This document shows, one piece after another, positions 17,060-28,021 of a DNA stretch of 64,000 bases. The stretch lies in assembly GCA_902615845.1 (NCBI GenBank), contig CACMQS010000007.1, positions 1 to 64,000 on the forward strand. The letters are read 5' to 3'. Source of the DNA: an uncultured Alphaproteobacteria bacterium. GTDB taxonomy: Bacteria; Pseudomonadota; Alphaproteobacteria; HIMB59; GCA-002718135. Every line of letters starts with the position of its first letter. Positions within the stretch are counted from its first letter, which is position 1. A program made the position numbers and the translations under genes. The notes under the pieces are model-generated. The model did no database searches. It was given only the letters and a program-made list of their open reading frames with translations, and was not told the DNA's origin.

Positions 17060-19218
17060 TATTCGTCAAGAAATGTTTTTAACTTTCTTGCTCTGGTGGG
17101 ATGTTTTAATTTTCTTAGAGCTTTAGCTTCAATTTGCCTAATTCTTTCTCTTGTAACACTAAATTGTTGACCAACTTCTTCTAGAGTATGATCACTATTC
17201 ATCCCAATACCAAATCGCATTCTCAATACTCTTTCTTCTCTAGGTGTTAAAGAAGAAAGTATTCTAGTTGTAGTATCTCGTAAAGAACTTTTTACGGCCG
17301 CATCTATAGGTATAAGAGCGTTTTTATCTTCGATAAAATCTCCAAGAGAGCTATCTTCTTCATCACCTACTGGAGTTTCTAAACTAATAGGTTCTTTAGC
17401 TATTTTAAGAACTTTCTTAACTTTGTCTAATGGCATATGTAATCTATCAGCCAGTTCGTTAGGAGTAGGCTCCCTACCAATCTCTGACATAATCTGTCTA
17501 GTTGTTCGAACTATTTTATTAATTGTTTCTATCATATGAACAGGTATTCTTATTGTTCTTGCTTGATCAGCAATAGATCTGGTTATAGCTTGTCTTATCC
17601 ACCAAGTTGCATAAGTAGAGAATTTATATCCTCTACGATATTCAAATTTATCTACAGCTTTCATTAAGCCAATATTACCCTCTTGAATAAGATCTAAAAA
17701 TTGAAGACCTCTGTTAGTATATTTTTTTGCAATAGAAATTACTAATCTAAGATTTGACTCAATCATTTCTTTTTTAGCTCTATTCGCCGATCTCTCACCT
17801 TGTTGCACAGTTCCCACTATTCTTCTAAATTCTGTTAAAGGTAATTCTGATGCAGCTTGAATTTCTTTAATTTCTTCAATATTTTTATTTATTTCAATAT
17901 GATTTCTATTAATAAATTTTTCCCAATTTTTATCTTTTGTGGCCAATAAAGTTTGGATCCAATTTTTTTCAAAATTAAAATTTAAATATTGATTTACAAA
18001 ATCTTCTCTTTTTACACCTGCACTAGTGGCCATACGCAACATTTTACCCTCTCGAAATAGAAGTTTTTTATTTAATTCGTATAATGCTTCCATTAATGCT
18101 TCAATAGTAGTGGAATTAAAATGAACCCCCTTCATGGCCGCAACCATTTCCTTTTGAACTTTTAAATATTTTTTTTCTAAGGAAATATAATTTTTTTCGT
18201 TTTTTTTATCTGTATTTATTAGTTCTTGACTATGTTTTTGGAGTTTTTTGAATAGTTTTGTTATATCATTAAAATCATCTAATACTTTTGGTTTAAGTTT
18301 TTCCTCCATTGCAGCAAGAGATACGTTTAAACTATCATCCTCGTCATCTTCTTGCGGCTGCTCTTCTTCATTGTTATCTTCAGAATTTTTTGACTCATCT
18401 TTCTTTTTATTTTCATCCTCTTTTTTATCGCCACCACTTTCAATTAATTTAAGTGTATCCTCAAGTTTTGAATCTGATATATCTGACATATCATAAGTAG
18501 CTTCTAAATCTACAATATCTCTTAAAAGCATAGTTCCGTCTTTAATTGCATCTTTCCAATTAATTATTGATCTAATTGTCATTGGGCTCTCACAAATAGC
18601 GCCAATCATTTTTTCTCTTCCTGCCTCAATTCTTTTAGCAATTGCTATTTCACCCTCTCTACTTAGAAGTTCAACAGCACCCATATCTCTTAAGTATAAT
18701 CTTACAGGATCATCAGTTTTTCCAGTTTGTTTTTTTTCTTGCTCATCATTTCCATCCTCAGATTTTGCGCTCTGTTCTTTGGCTATAGATAGTAATTCCT
18801 TTGCTTCTTCTTCTGTGTAGATCTTAATGTTGTTAGAAGTAATAAGATCTTGAAATTTTCTTATATTTTCATCAATCCTAAATTTTTTTGGAATTGCTTT
18901 TTCAATTATCTTATTGGTATATATTCCATCAATCTTATACTTATTAATTAACTTAGAAAAAATTTCTTTAATTTTTTCTTCGAAGCCCGAAATAACTTTG
19001 GGAATTTTTTTTGGCTTATTCTCTGCAGAAGGTTTAATAGATGTTTTCTTGGATACTTTTTTTGATAGAGTTTGTTTCGTTTTTTTAACAGTTTTTGATT
19101 TAGAAAGTTTTGGAGATTTGGAAACTGATTTTTTCTTAGTTAACTTTTTTTTAACAGTAGTTTTCTTTTTAGGTGCTATTGTTTTCTTCTTAACATTTTT
19201 TTTCTTCTTTTTAGCCAT
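17059..19218 (-). CDS. rpoD: RNA polymerase primary sigma factor (sigma-70)
   Basis: The housekeeping sigma factor, 719 residues. Regions 2 to 4 are intact: the 2.3-2.4 block with [17 protein letters not shown], the region 3 block with [12 protein letters not shown], and region 4.2 with [20 protein letters not shown] near the C-terminus. The non-conserved region after region 1.2 is acidic (residues about 265-300, many Asp and Glu). The first 75 residues are strikingly Lys-rich with KKK runs. It directly follows dnaG with a four-base gap, the classical yqeY-dnaG-rpoD macromolecular synthesis arrangement. The ATG at 19218 is used because the Lys-rich tail is in frame and no later start gives a better match. 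Confidence 0.98.
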   Translation of the reverse strand: MAKKKKKNVKKKTIAPKKKTTVKKKLTKKKSVSKSPKLSKSKTVKKTKQTLSKKVSKKTSIKPSAENKPKKIPKVISGFEEKIKEIFSKLINKYKIDGIYTNKIIEKAIPKKFRIDENIRKFQDLITSNNIKIYTEEEAKELLSIAKEQSAKSEDGNDEQEKKQTGKTDDPVRLYLRDMGAVELLSREGEIAIAKRIEAGREKMIGAICESPMTIRSIINWKDAIKDGTMLLRDIVDLEATYDMSDISDSKLEDTLKLIESGGDKKEDENKKKDESKNSEDNNEEEQPQEDDEDDSLNVSLAAMEEKLKPKVLDDFNDITKLFKKLQKHSQELINTDKKNEKNYISLEKKYLKVQKEMVAAMKGVHFNSTTIEALMEALYELNKKLLFREGKMLRMATSAGVKREDFVNQYLNFNFEKNWIQTLLATKDKNWEKFINRNHIEINKNIEEIKEIQAASELPLTEFRRIVGTVQQGERSANRAKKEMIESNLRLVISIAKKYTNRGLQFLDLIQEGNIGLMKAVDKFEYRRGYKFSTYATWWIRQAITRSIADQARTIRIPVHMIETINKIVRTTRQIMSEIGREPTPNELADRLHMPLDKVKKVLKIAKEPISLETPVGDEEDSSLGDFIEDKNALIPIDAAVKSSLRDTTTRILSSLTPREERVLRMRFGIGMNSDHTLEEVGQQFSVTRERIRQIEAKALRKLKHPTRARKLKTFLDE

Positions 19219-19222
19219 AACT

Positions 19223-20971
19223 TTATTCTAATAATTCTTCATTACTTTGAAGATTAAAAGTGATATTTTTTAGCTCATCCCACGTCATAGAAGATGAATT
19301 ATTTTGTATATCATTTAGGCTTTTATTTATTTTTTTCAAATTTGAAAGTCTTGTCTTCAAATTATTTATGGATTCTTTAATTTCATATAAAGTTTCCTTA
19401 GAATCGTAATCTAAACGTACATAAGGGAAAAGTTGAAATATACTATTATCCTTAGTTTTTTCAAAAATTTCCGATACTTTTTTAGGTAATTTAAAAGTAT
19501 TAATATTATCAATATCATCTTCAAAAAACTCTGATTTATGTATAAAATTCAAAAATTCGGACTGATCATCATTTAATAATTCAGAAGATATCAACAGCGA
19601 ATAGATCTCTTGTCGCAATTTCACATGATTTAAATAAGCTTTTAGAAAAGAGTAAATTTGTTTTTCTTTTAATGAAATTGTTTTTGAAGTAATTGCAATA
19701 GATTGTTTTTTACTAGAAAATGTTTTTAGTTTTTGAAAAAATAATGATTTAAACTCATTTTTATAAAAATATTTTATTTTACTATCTTTAATATTGGTGA
19801 CTAAATCATCTATATATTTATCAAAAATAATTTTATTATCAGATTTTTGTAAATCAATGGATTTTGATGATTCCTGAAAAATAAAATCTACGATTGAAAG
19901 TGGATTTTTTAAATATGTTGCGAATTTATTTATAGAATATTTATTTATATAAGTATCAGGATCATATTCATTTGGCAAAATTACAAATTGTAATAATTTT
20001 GAAGGGGTTAAATAGGGTAATGACATTATAGCACTTTTAAAAGATGCTTTTAAACCTGAAGTATCTCCATCAAACATCAATGTTGGTTTATTTACATATT
20101 TCCATGATAAAAAAAGATGACTGTCAGTTAAAGAAGTTCCAAGTGGAGCAACAGCTGTTTTAATATTTTTATCATACAGACTTATTACATCCATATAACC
20201 TTCACAAATTAACATATTTTTTTTTGACCTTATGGTTTGTTTAGCATTAGAAAGATTATACAAAATATTTCTTTTTTTAAAAAAATCACTTTCAGGCGAG
20301 TTAATATATTTGGGATTAGAATTATCTAATACTCTTCCTCCAAATCCTACAATTTTTCCATATTCATTTGTTATTGGAAAAATAAGTCTATTGTAAAAAA
20401 AATCACGTATCTTATTATTTTTATCTAGTTTTACTACATTACTTTCAAGAAGTTCTTTATCTTCAAAACCTTGATCTTTTAAAAATTGGTGAAGAGTTTG
20501 TTTTGAACTAGAAGAAAATCCTAACTTAAAAAATTTAATTGTCTCGTCTGATAAATTTCTTTTATTTAAATATCTTTGACAATCTTTATTTACCTTTAGA
20601 TTATCTTGAAACCATTTTGTCGAAATTTCTAAAATTTTATAAATTTTATCATTTTTTTTATTAATATTTGAATCAACATTATCAACTATTCTGATACCAA
20701 CTCTTTGAGCTAATTCTTTTACTGCTTCAGGGAATGAAAAATTATAAAGCTCTGTATATATTGTAAATATATCTCCTTTAGCTCCACATCCAAAACAATA
20801 ATAAGAACCTAAATCATCATTTATCTTGCAAGATGGAGTTTTTTCATCGTGAAATGGGCAACAACACCAACTATCCTTTCCTTTTTTTATGACTTTTGTT
20901 TTTTTTTCTATTTCTTGTGAAAGAAGAATTTTTGATTTTATTAATTCAAGATCATTTTTTGAAAATGACAT
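19223..20971 (-). CDS. dnaG: DNA primase
   Basis: Makes RNA primers for replication. The N-terminal CHC2 zinc finger is visible (Cys38, His41, Cys59, Cys62), followed by the RNA polymerase domain with GFGGRVL and the TOPRIM motifs CEGYMDV and FDGDTSG. The C-terminal helicase-interacting region is short and divergent. At 582 residues it is normal for the family. The ATG at 20971 forms a TGATG overlap with the yqeY stop; the in-frame TTG one codon earlier is probably not used. rpoD follows after four bases. Confidence 0.97.
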   Translation of the reverse strand: MSFSKNDLELIKSKILLSQEIEKKTKVIKKGKDSWCCCPFHDEKTPSCKINDDLGSYYCFGCGAKGDIFTIYTELYNFSFPEAVKELAQRVGIRIVDNVDSNINKKNDKIYKILEISTKWFQDNLKVNKDCQRYLNKRNLSDETIKFFKLGFSSSSKQTLHQFLKDQGFEDKELLESNVVKLDKNNKIRDFFYNRLIFPITNEYGKIVGFGGRVLDNSNPKYINSPESDFFKKRNILYNLSNAKQTIRSKKNMLICEGYMDVISLYDKNIKTAVAPLGTSLTDSHLFLSWKYVNKPTLMFDGDTSGLKASFKSAIMSLPYLTPSKLLQFVILPNEYDPDTYINKYSINKFATYLKNPLSIVDFIFQESSKSIDLQKSDNKIIFDKYIDDLVTNIKDSKIKYFYKNEFKSLFFQKLKTFSSKKQSIAITSKTISLKEKQIYSFLKAYLNHVKLRQEIYSLLISSELLNDDQSEFLNFIHKSEFFEDDIDNINTFKLPKKVSEIFEKTKDNSIFQLFPYVRLDYDSKETLYEIKESINNLKTRLSNLKKINKSLNDIQNNSSSMTWDELKNITFNLQSNEELLE

Positions 20972-21426
20972 CAATTGCCCAGTAAAGATTTAGCTATTTT
21001 TCCTACTAAACCCATATCTATTTTTCCTGTATAGTTTTCCTTAATTATTTTCATAAGGGCGCCCATTTCTTTGATTGATGTATAATTATTCTCTTGAATT
21101 ATATTCTTTATGATCAATGTTGTTTCATCTTCATCCATTTGTTTTGGTAAATACATTTCTATTACTTTGATTTCATTTAGTTCCTTTTTAATAAGATCAT
21201 TCCGATTCGCTTTTTCAAAAGCTTCTATTGAATCTTTTCTTTGTTTTACTAAACTTTGAAGTAAACTTAAAATATCAGAATCGGTCAAAGAGTCTTGCTT
21301 ACCTCTAAGAGAAATTTCCTTATCTTTAATAGCGCTCTTTATTAATCTTAAAGTATTGATGGAATTACTATCTTTTTCTTTGATAGAATTGTTATAATCA
21401 CTTTCAATTTTATCCTTTAAGCTCAT
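20971..21426 (-). CDS. yqeY: GatB/YqeY domain protein
   Basis: A 151-residue all-helical YqeY-family protein related to the C-terminal tRNA-binding domain of GatB. The family pattern is visible: LRLIKSAIKDKEI near 26-38, a regularly spaced ILSLLQSLVKQRKDSIEAF segment near 67-85, LPKQMDEDE, and the C-terminal GKIDMGLVGKIAKSLL. Its position directly before dnaG and rpoD is widely conserved. The cellular role is not well defined; links to amidotransferase-dependent tRNA charging come from homology only. Confidence 0.95.
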   Translation of the reverse strand: MSLKDKIESDYNNSIKEKDSNSINTLRLIKSAIKDKEISLRGKQDSLTDSDILSLLQSLVKQRKDSIEAFEKANRNDLIKKELNEIKVIEMYLPKQMDEDETTLIIKNIIQENNYTSIKEMGALMKIIKENYTGKIDMGLVGKIAKSLLGN

Positions 21427-21491
21427 ATTTTTTCACTTTCTAATAAATTTAATTTGATAATATAATTCTTCTTTTTAATTTCAACTAATCC

Positions 21492-21520
21492 TTGACTACA
21501 TTGTTATAAATGCCTACTAA
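21492..21520 (+). promoter_or_regulatory. Candidate sigma-70 promoter for carAB
   Basis: TTGACT (21492-21497), a 17-base spacer, then TACTAA (21515-21520). Transcription would start near 21527, about 20 bases before the carA ATG. This makes the upstream TTG at 21529 a poor start codon. Read by eye. Confidence 0.4.
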
Positions 21521-21546
21521 CTATCATTTTGCTTCATCTAAATATA

Positions 21547-22716
21547 ATGGAAGTTTTAAAAAAAGAACCACATATACACAATAAAACTGCAGCTCTTGTA
21601 TTAGAAAATGGTGAAATATTATGGGGTTATGGATTAGGAGAAAAAAAGGCCGCCGTAGGTGAACTTTGTTTTAATACCTCTCAAACAGGCTATCAAGAGG
21701 CATTATCGGATCCCTCATATACAAAACAAATCATTACATTTACTTTTCCACATGTTGGAATTGTAGGTACAAATCAAGAAGATCAAGAGTCAAAAAAAAT
21801 CTACGCTGATGGTTGTGTAATAAATCAGCCATTATCAGAGTATTCAAATTGGAGAGCAGAAAATGACTTAAATTCATATTTTTTAAAAAACAAAATTCCA
21901 TGTATTTTTGGAATTGATACTAGATACTTAACTAAGAAATTATCTGTTGAGGGAGCAAAGAAGGCCGCAATTATTCACTTTGGAGAAGGTGAAAATAAAA
22001 TTGAAAAACTTAAAACTCAAATAAAGGAGTGGAAAGGTCTTCAAAATTTAGATTTGGCAGGGATAGTATCTACAGAGCAAAATTATAATTGGAAAAAAGG
22101 AATATGGAAAAGTGATAAATCAATTAAAAGCGAGTTTAAATATAATGTCACTTGCTTAGACTTTGGTATCAAAAATAACATTTTAAGAAATCTAAATGAA
22201 TTTAATCTTAACCCAACTGTATTAAACTTATTTTCTAGCTATGAAGAAATAATAGAAACTAATCCTTTAGGAATTTTTTTATCAAATGGCCCAGGTGATC
22301 CTTATGCCACAGGTAGTAAAATAGTTGATGTGATTAAAAAATTAATTGATGATAATATTCCAATATTTGGAATATGTTTAGGACATCAAATTTTAGGTTT
22401 GGCACTAAATGCTAAGACTAAAAAAATGTTTCAGGGTCACAGAGGTTCAAATCATCCCGTGAAAAATCTTTCAACAGGCATTGTTGAAATTACTTCACAA
22501 AATCATGGCTTTGAGGTTGATAGAGATAGTTTTGGCAAAGATATAATTGAAACTCATGTTTCACTATTTGACGGGACTAATGAAGGTTTAAGACATAAGC
22601 ATTTACCAGTATTTAGTGTTCAATATCATCCTGAGGCCTCGCCTGGTCCACATGATAGTCATTATTTGTTTGAAGAATTTTATAAACTTATTGAGAAAAA
22701 TGCCAAAAAGAACTGA
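21547..22716 (+). CDS. carA: Carbamoyl-phosphate synthase small subunit
   Basis: Glutaminase subunit that passes ammonia to CarB for carbamoyl phosphate, the precursor of pyrimidines and arginine. The class I amidotransferase site is complete: the Cys nucleophile in [11 protein letters not shown] and the His-Glu pair in [10 protein letters not shown]. The N-terminal CPSase domain starts with ALVLENG. The ATG at 21547 gives 389 residues; a TTG at 21529 would add six residues but lies at the expected transcription start. The last 17 bases overlap carB. Confidence 0.98.
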   Translation: MEVLKKEPHIHNKTAALVLENGEILWGYGLGEKKAAVGELCFNTSQTGYQEALSDPSYTKQIITFTFPHVGIVGTNQEDQESKKIYADGCVINQPLSEYSNWRAENDLNSYFLKNKIPCIFGIDTRYLTKKLSVEGAKKAAIIHFGEGENKIEKLKTQIKEWKGLQNLDLAGIVSTEQNYNWKKGIWKSDKSIKSEFKYNVTCLDFGIKNNILRNLNEFNLNPTVLNLFSSYEEIIETNPLGIFLSNGPGDPYATGSKIVDVIKKLIDDNIPIFGICLGHQILGLALNAKTKKMFQGHRGSNHPVKNLSTGIVEITSQNHGFEVDRDSFGKDIIETHVSLFDGTNEGLRHKHLPVFSVQYHPEASPGPHDSHYLFEEFYKLIEKNAKKN

Positions 22717-25700
22717 CATAAATAAAATATTAATAATAGGTGCAGGTCCTATAGTTATTGGTCAAGCTTGTGAATTTGATTACTCGGGTGCTCAGGCATG
22801 CAAGTCTCTCAAAGATGAAGGTTACAAAATTGTATTAATTAATTCAAATCCTGCAACAATAATGACTGATCCAGAATTAGCCGATCAAACTTATATTGAA
22901 CCTATAACTAAAGAATTTGTTGAAAAAATTATCGAAATTGAAAAACCGGATGCTCTTCTACCTACTATGGGAGGACAAACTGCGTTGAACGTTTCAATGG
23001 AACTTTTTAATAATCGTATACTTGAAAAACATGGAGTAAAAATGATTGGAGCTAATCCAACAGCAATAGAATTAGCTGAGGATAGGCAAAAATTTAAAGA
23101 TGCCATGAAAGAAATTGGTCTAAGCTGTCCTAAAAGTTACGTGGTAAACACTATTGAAGAATCAAAAAGAGTAAAAAATGAATTAAATTTACCTCTTGTT
23201 ATAAGACCAAGTTTTACACTTGGAGGTACCGGAGGTGGTGTTGCTTATGATGATGAGGGTTTTATAGATTTATGTAATAGGGGTTTAAATGCTAGCCCAA
23301 CAAATCAGATACTAATTGAAAAATCTGTTTCAGGTTGGAAAGAATTTGAGATGGAAGTTGTTAGAGATAATAAAGATAATTGTATCATTGTTTGCTCAAT
23401 TGAAAATGTTGATCCAATGGGTGTTCATACTGGAGATAGCATTACAGTGGCGCCATCCTTAACATTGACTGATAAAGAATATCAAATTTTAAGGAATGCT
23501 AGTATTAAAGTTCTTAGAAAAATAGGTGTCGATACTGGTGGCTCAAATGTTCAATTTGCAATAAATCCTGAAGATGGAGATATTAACGTCATTGAAATGA
23601 ATCCAAGAGTTAGTAGATCTTCTGCATTAGCATCAAAAGCAACAGGTTTTCCAATAGCAAAAATTGCCGCAAAATTAGCTGTAGGTTACACTTTAGATGA
23701 GCTTGAAAATGATATTACCACAACAACACCTGCAAGCTTTGAACCAACTATTGATTATGTTGTAACTAAAATTCCAAGATTTACTTTTGAAAAATTTGTT
23801 GGTGCTAATTCTGACTTAACAACATCCATGAAATCAGTTGGGGAAGCAATGAGTATAGGTAGATCATTTAATGAATCAATCCAAAAAGGTTTTAATTCTC
23901 TAGAGTTCGGTCTAACTGGTTTTGATAAACCAAAACTTAGCTCAAATGATAAAAATACAATTTTGAATGAACTTAAAATACAATCGTCTCAACGCTTGTT
24001 AGTTGTAGGAGAAGCCCTAAGAATTGGATTAACAGTTGATGAAATAAATCAAACTACAAAATATGATAAATGGTTTTTATATCAAATTAAAACAATAATT
24101 GATTTTGAAAAAATATTAAAAGATAAAGGACTCGACAAAGATATAATATTATATGCTAAGAAAATAGGCTTCTCGGATAGTAAAATCTCATCAATATTAA
24201 GTATTAAAGAAAAAGAATTAAGAAAATTTAGAAATAATAACAATATTAATCCTGTCTTCAGACTAGTGGATACTTGCGCAGGTGAATTTAGTTCTAAAAC
24301 TCCGTATCTTTATTCTACTTACGATTGGGATTTTGAAAATACTAAATTCTGTGAAGCAAATCCTACATCAAAGGACAAAATAATAATTCTTGGAGGTGGT
24401 CCTAATAGAATAGGTCAAGGCATTGAATTTGATTATTGCTGTGTACATGCTGTCTATGCATTGAAAGAAAAAGGTATTGAAACAATAATGATAAATTGTA
24501 ACCCAGAAACAGTTTCAACTGATTATGATACTGCTGATAGACTTTATTTTGAACCACTTTCAGCTGAAAGTGTTATCGAAATTTATAATAAAGAAAAAAG
24601 TAATGGAAATGTTCTTGGTGTGTTAGTTCAATTTGGAGGTCAAACTCCTTTAAAAATTGCAAAAGAATTAGAGGGGGCTGGAATAAAAGTTATAGGAACT
24701 TCAACTGAAGCAATAGATTTAGCTGAAGATAGAGATAGATTCAGTGAAATATTAATGAAACTAAAAATTGCTCAACCAAAAAATGCTTTTGCAAATACTG
24801 TAGCTCAAACTTTAGAAAAAGCTGAAGAAATTGGATATCCTGTTTTAGTTAGACCTTCATATGTACTTGGAGGAAGAGCTATGCAAATTGCATACGATAA
24901 AGATAATTTAGAATCATTTTCTAATGAAGCTCTTGAAGTTTCTTCAAATAACGTAATTTTAATTGATGAGTATCTTGAGAATGCCAAGGAAATAGATGTA
25001 GATATAATTAGAGATAAAAATGGAGAAATATTTGTAGCAGGAATTATGGAACACATTGAAGAGGCAGGAATTCACTCTGGAGATAGTGCTTGTTCCTTAC
25101 CCCCATATTCAGTTAGCAAAGAAACCCAGAATAAAATAATTGAATGGGTATCAAAAATTGCTAATGAAATTAATGTTGTTGGATTAATGAATACTCAATT
25201 AGCAATTAAAGATAAAAAAATATATGTCTTAGAAGTAAACCCAAGAGCCAGTAGGACTGTACCATTTGTGGCCAAATCAAAAGGTATTCCAGTCGCAAAA
25301 ATTGCAGCAAAAGTAATGGTCGGGGAAAATCTTAATTCAATTTTGAATGATTATAAAATTAATGAATTAAAAAACTTTAATGTAAAAGAATCTGTTTTTC
25401 CCTTCAATAAATTTGATGGAGTTGATCTAATATTAGGTCCTGAAATGAAATCTACAGGAGAAGTTATGGGAATAGATGAAACCTTTTTATCTTCCTATAT
25501 AAAAAGCCAAATAGCCTGTGGCAATATTCTGCCATCAAAAGGGACAGTATTTATCTCAATAGATAATGATAATAAAAAGTTCATTATTGAGATAGCACAA
25601 AAGTTAAAAGAATTGGATTTTAATCTACTTGCAACTAAAGGGACTGCTGAATACTTAAATACTAACAACATCAAGACAAAAATAATAAATAAAGTAAAAG

Positions 25701-25930
25701 AAGGTAATCCTCATGTAGTTGACTCATTAATTAATAATGAAATTCAGCTAGTAATTAATACAACAAAAACTCAATCATCTATTAGAGATAGCTATAGTAT
25801 TAGAAGGACATCATTAATGTATAATATCCCATATTATACGACAATAGCTGGAGCAAAAGTTGCTGTAGATGCGATTGAACATATGAAAACGCAAGAATTT
25901 ACAATAAAAAGTCTTCAAACTATAAATTAA
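22700..25930 (+). CDS. carB: Carbamoyl-phosphate synthase large subunit
   Basis: The synthetase subunit, 1076 residues, built of two homologous ATP-grasp halves plus the C-terminal allosteric MGS-like domain. The first half starts [22 protein letters not shown] and the second repeats the pattern with [21 protein letters not shown] near residue 560. [12 protein letters not shown] and [12 protein letters not shown] mark the two catalytic cores. The ATG at 22700 lies inside carA and is preceded by GAG; an earlier in-frame ATG at 22616 would add 28 unrelated residues and is rejected. The two subunits are translated as a coupled pair. Confidence 0.98.
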   Translation: MPKRTDINKILIIGAGPIVIGQACEFDYSGAQACKSLKDEGYKIVLINSNPATIMTDPELADQTYIEPITKEFVEKIIEIEKPDALLPTMGGQTALNVSMELFNNRILEKHGVKMIGANPTAIELAEDRQKFKDAMKEIGLSCPKSYVVNTIEESKRVKNELNLPLVIRPSFTLGGTGGGVAYDDEGFIDLCNRGLNASPTNQILIEKSVSGWKEFEMEVVRDNKDNCIIVCSIENVDPMGVHTGDSITVAPSLTLTDKEYQILRNASIKVLRKIGVDTGGSNVQFAINPEDGDINVIEMNPRVSRSSALASKATGFPIAKIAAKLAVGYTLDELENDITTTTPASFEPTIDYVVTKIPRFTFEKFVGANSDLTTSMKSVGEAMSIGRSFNESIQKGFNSLEFGLTGFDKPKLSSNDKNTILNELKIQSSQRLLVVGEALRIGLTVDEINQTTKYDKWFLYQIKTIIDFEKILKDKGLDKDIILYAKKIGFSDSKISSILSIKEKELRKFRNNNNINPVFRLVDTCAGEFSSKTPYLYSTYDWDFENTKFCEANPTSKDKIIILGGGPNRIGQGIEFDYCCVHAVYALKEKGIETIMINCNPETVSTDYDTADRLYFEPLSAESVIEIYNKEKSNGNVLGVLVQFGGQTPLKIAKELEGAGIKVIGTSTEAIDLAEDRDRFSEILMKLKIAQPKNAFANTVAQTLEKAEEIGYPVLVRPSYVLGGRAMQIAYDKDNLESFSNEALEVSSNNVILIDEYLENAKEIDVDIIRDKNGEIFVAGIMEHIEEAGIHSGDSACSLPPYSVSKETQNKIIEWVSKIANEINVVGLMNTQLAIKDKKIYVLEVNPRASRTVPFVAKSKGIPVAKIAAKVMVGENLNSILNDYKINELKNFNVKESVFPFNKFDGVDLILGPEMKSTGEVMGIDETFLSSYIKSQIACGNILPSKGTVFISIDNDNKKFIIEIAQKLKELDFNLLATKGTAEYLNTNNIKTKIINKVKEGNPHVVDSLINNEIQLVINTTKTQSSIRDSYSIRRTSLMYNIPYYTTIAGAKVAVDAIEHMKTQEFTIKSLQTIN

Positions 25931-25935
25931 TTTTA

Positions 25936-25964
25936 TTGACTAAAAAAAATAAATAAATCATCAT
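25936..25964 (+). promoter_or_regulatory. Candidate promoter for greA
   Basis: TTGACT (25936-25941) with a 17-base spacer and CATCAT (25959-25964) as a weak -10. The predicted transcription start falls on or next to the greA ATG at 25971, so the mRNA could be leaderless. No Shine-Dalgarno is visible before greA. Read by eye. Confidence 0.3.
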
Positions 25965-25970
25965 GAGTTT

Positions 25971-26444
25971 ATGAATAAAATTCCTATGACTGCTGATGGT
26001 TATACAAAATTACAAGATGAATTAAAAAAATTAACTTCTGAGGATAGGCCAAAAATAATTGAAGCAATAGCTGAAGCTAGAAGCCATGGTGATTTATCTG
26101 AAAACGCAGAATACCAATACGCAAAAGAACAGCAAAGCTTAATTGAAGGAAGAATTATAGACTTAGAAAGTGCTATTAGTAAGGCAGAGGTAATTGATAT
26201 TAAATCTGTTGAAGGTGATGATATTAAATTTGGTGCAACAGTTGAAATAGAAGATGATGAAAGTGGAGAAAAACAACAGTATCAAATTGTTGGGGAATAT
26301 GAATCAGATATTGAAAATAAAAAACTTTCAATTACAAGCCCTTTAGCAAGAGGTCTGATTGGTAAAACAGAAGAAGATAATGTTGAAATCAATAGTCCAA
26401 AAGGTTTAAAAAGTTATACAATATTATCAGTAAAATACATTTGA
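25971..26444 (+). CDS. greA: Transcription elongation factor GreA
   Basis: A 157-residue factor that rescues backtracked RNA polymerase by stimulating transcript cleavage. The N-terminal coiled coil carries the two acidic tip residues in the segment HGDLSENAEYQYAKE (around 43-57). The C-terminal FKBP-like domain ends with SPLARGLIGK. Length and domain order are standard. The stop overlaps the start of the following ELM1-family gene (TTGA), so the two are probably coupled. Confidence 0.98.
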   Translation: MNKIPMTADGYTKLQDELKKLTSEDRPKIIEAIAEARSHGDLSENAEYQYAKEQQSLIEGRIIDLESAISKAEVIDIKSVEGDDIKFGATVEIEDDESGEKQQYQIVGEYESDIENKKLSITSPLARGLIGKTEEDNVEINSPKGLKSYTILSVKYI

Positions 26445-27394
26445 ATATAAACAATCCTAAAATTTGGTCATTAACTGACGGTTCACAAGGAATGATAAGT
26501 CAGACAAAAGGTCTGGCAAATGAATTAAGTGTAAATATAAAAGAAGTTAAAACTGAATTAATTTTTCCTTGGAATAGATTACAACCTGGTATACTTCCTT
26601 TTTTTAGTTGGATATTCAATAATAAGCTACCTTCAAACGAAATACCTGATGTGGTTATTAGTTGTGGAAGAAAAAGTGTTTACTTATCACTCTATCTTAA
26701 AAAAAAATATCCTAATATAATTAATATTCATATTCAAAACCCAAAAATTTCTTCTAAGAACTTTTCATTTGTTATTGCTCCTAATCATGATGCTTTACAT
26801 GGTGCAAATATAATCAATTCAACAGGTGCGTTACATCATTTTAAAAAAACTAATAATTTAAAAAATCATTATCAAATTATTACAAATAATTTGATTACAT
26901 GTATTATTGGAGGTGAAAATAATCACTATGATTTCTCAAAAGAAATTACTTTGGATCTTTGTAAAAAAATAAAAAAATTAAAGTCACATAATAATGAAAT
27001 TTTAGTTCTTACCTCAAGAAGAACTAATAAAGAAATTAAGCATATTTTGAAAAAAGAATTGAGCACTATGTCTACATTATGGCTTGGAGAAGGAAAAAAT
27101 CCATACGAATTTGCTATTTATAATTCCAGTTATTTTATTATTACTTCTGACTCAACCTCTATGATTTCTGAAGCAAGTATATCTGGTAAGCCAATTTATG
27201 TTTATCAATTACCAATGAAGAGAAAAAGTAAAAGATTTATAAGATTCCATGAAGAATTTAAAAAAATTAATATAACAAGAGATTTTAATACTTTAGATAA
27301 ATTAGAAAATTGGACATATACGAAACTAGAGGAAAGCAAAAGAATTGCTGGAATTATAAAAAAAAGAATTATAGAAAGGAAAAATGAATCTTGA
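26441..27394 (+). CDS. ELM1/DUF1022 family protein
   Basis: A 317-residue protein of the family that includes plant mitochondrial fission factor ELM1. The family signature IWSLTDGSQGMISQTKGLA lies at 8-26, followed by a glycosyltransferase-B-like fold ending in DSTSMISEASISGKPIYVYQL near 240-260. Bacterial members are common in alphaproteobacteria, but no biochemical role is settled; a nucleotide-sugar or glycosyltransferase-like activity is often suspected from the fold. The TTG start overlapping the greA stop is used because the next ATG would remove the conserved N-terminal motif. Confidence 0.85.
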   Translation: MNINNPKIWSLTDGSQGMISQTKGLANELSVNIKEVKTELIFPWNRLQPGILPFFSWIFNNKLPSNEIPDVVISCGRKSVYLSLYLKKKYPNIINIHIQNPKISSKNFSFVIAPNHDALHGANIINSTGALHHFKKTNNLKNHYQIITNNLITCIIGGENNHYDFSKEITLDLCKKIKKLKSHNNEILVLTSRRTNKEIKHILKKELSTMSTLWLGEGKNPYEFAIYNSSYFIITSDSTSMISEASISGKPIYVYQLPMKRKSKRFIRFHEEFKKINITRDFNTLDKLENWTYTKLEESKRIAGIIKKRIIERKNES

Positions 27395-28004
27395 GAATTT
27401 AACTCATGCAGATTTTCCCTTTAATCACTGGGTATTTAGTAATTGTTTAGAAGAAGGCGCATTAGATGAAATTTCCTATAGTAACATTCCGTCAGGAGAC
27501 AGAAAGTACGATGGGACAAGAGCTGCCGATCATACAGGACAGGGAGTTGATGGTAAATTAAGACTTTTTATAACAAAAAAAAATTGTCAAATTTTTCCAT
27601 ATCTAACAAAATTAATTCAGTCTTTACAAAGCAAAGAAATGGTAAATAAAATATCGAAAATAATTGATAAAGATTTATCAAATTCATACGTCAGATTAGA
27701 AGTAATTGGAGATAAAAAAGGATTTTGGTTAAAACCACACAAAGATATTTCAGAAAAATTAATGACTATGATGGTTTGGGCTAACCCATATAATGAAGCG
27801 TCAAATTTGGGTACCGATCTATATGATAAAAATTTTAAATTAGTTAAAACAATTAATTATGTTCATAATAGTGGTTATTTTTTTTCTTCTGGGGATGATA
27901 CTTGGCATGGACTTGAATTAAAAGAAATTCAAAAAGAAAGAAGATGTATTCAAATAAATTATGTTACTTTTAATACAGATTGGCCAGTTGAAAAAAGTGC
28001 TTAA
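27384..28004 (+). CDS. Small 2OG-Fe(II) oxygenase-like protein
   Basis: A 206-residue protein with a full Fe(II)/2-oxoglutarate triad: His119-Lys-Asp121 (LKPHKDIS), distal His175 (DTWHGLE) and Arg186 or Arg187 eleven residues later (ERRCIQINYV). The size and the single compact core fit a prolyl-hydroxylase or Ofd-type fold. The target is unknown. The ATG lies inside the end of the ELM1-family gene with an 11-base overlap, so the two are likely made together and may act on the same cell-envelope or small-molecule substrate. Confidence 0.75.
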   Translation: MNLENLTHADFPFNHWVFSNCLEEGALDEISYSNIPSGDRKYDGTRAADHTGQGVDGKLRLFITKKNCQIFPYLTKLIQSLQSKEMVNKISKIIDKDLSNSYVRLEVIGDKKGFWLKPHKDISEKLMTMMVWANPYNEASNLGTDLYDKNFKLVKTINYVHNSGYFFSSGDDTWHGLELKEIQKERRCIQINYVTFNTDWPVEKSA

Positions 28005-28021
28005 ATTATTAATTTAATTAT

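Noticed and set aside
18248-18496. Open frame on the plus strand inside rpoD
   Set aside because: Ser-rich translation is the antisense of the acidic Glu/Asp stretch of rpoD; the opposite frame carries the conserved sigma factor.
22616-22699. Longer N-terminus for CarB
   Set aside because: It overlaps the conserved C-terminal amidotransferase region of carA and adds residues absent from CarB proteins.
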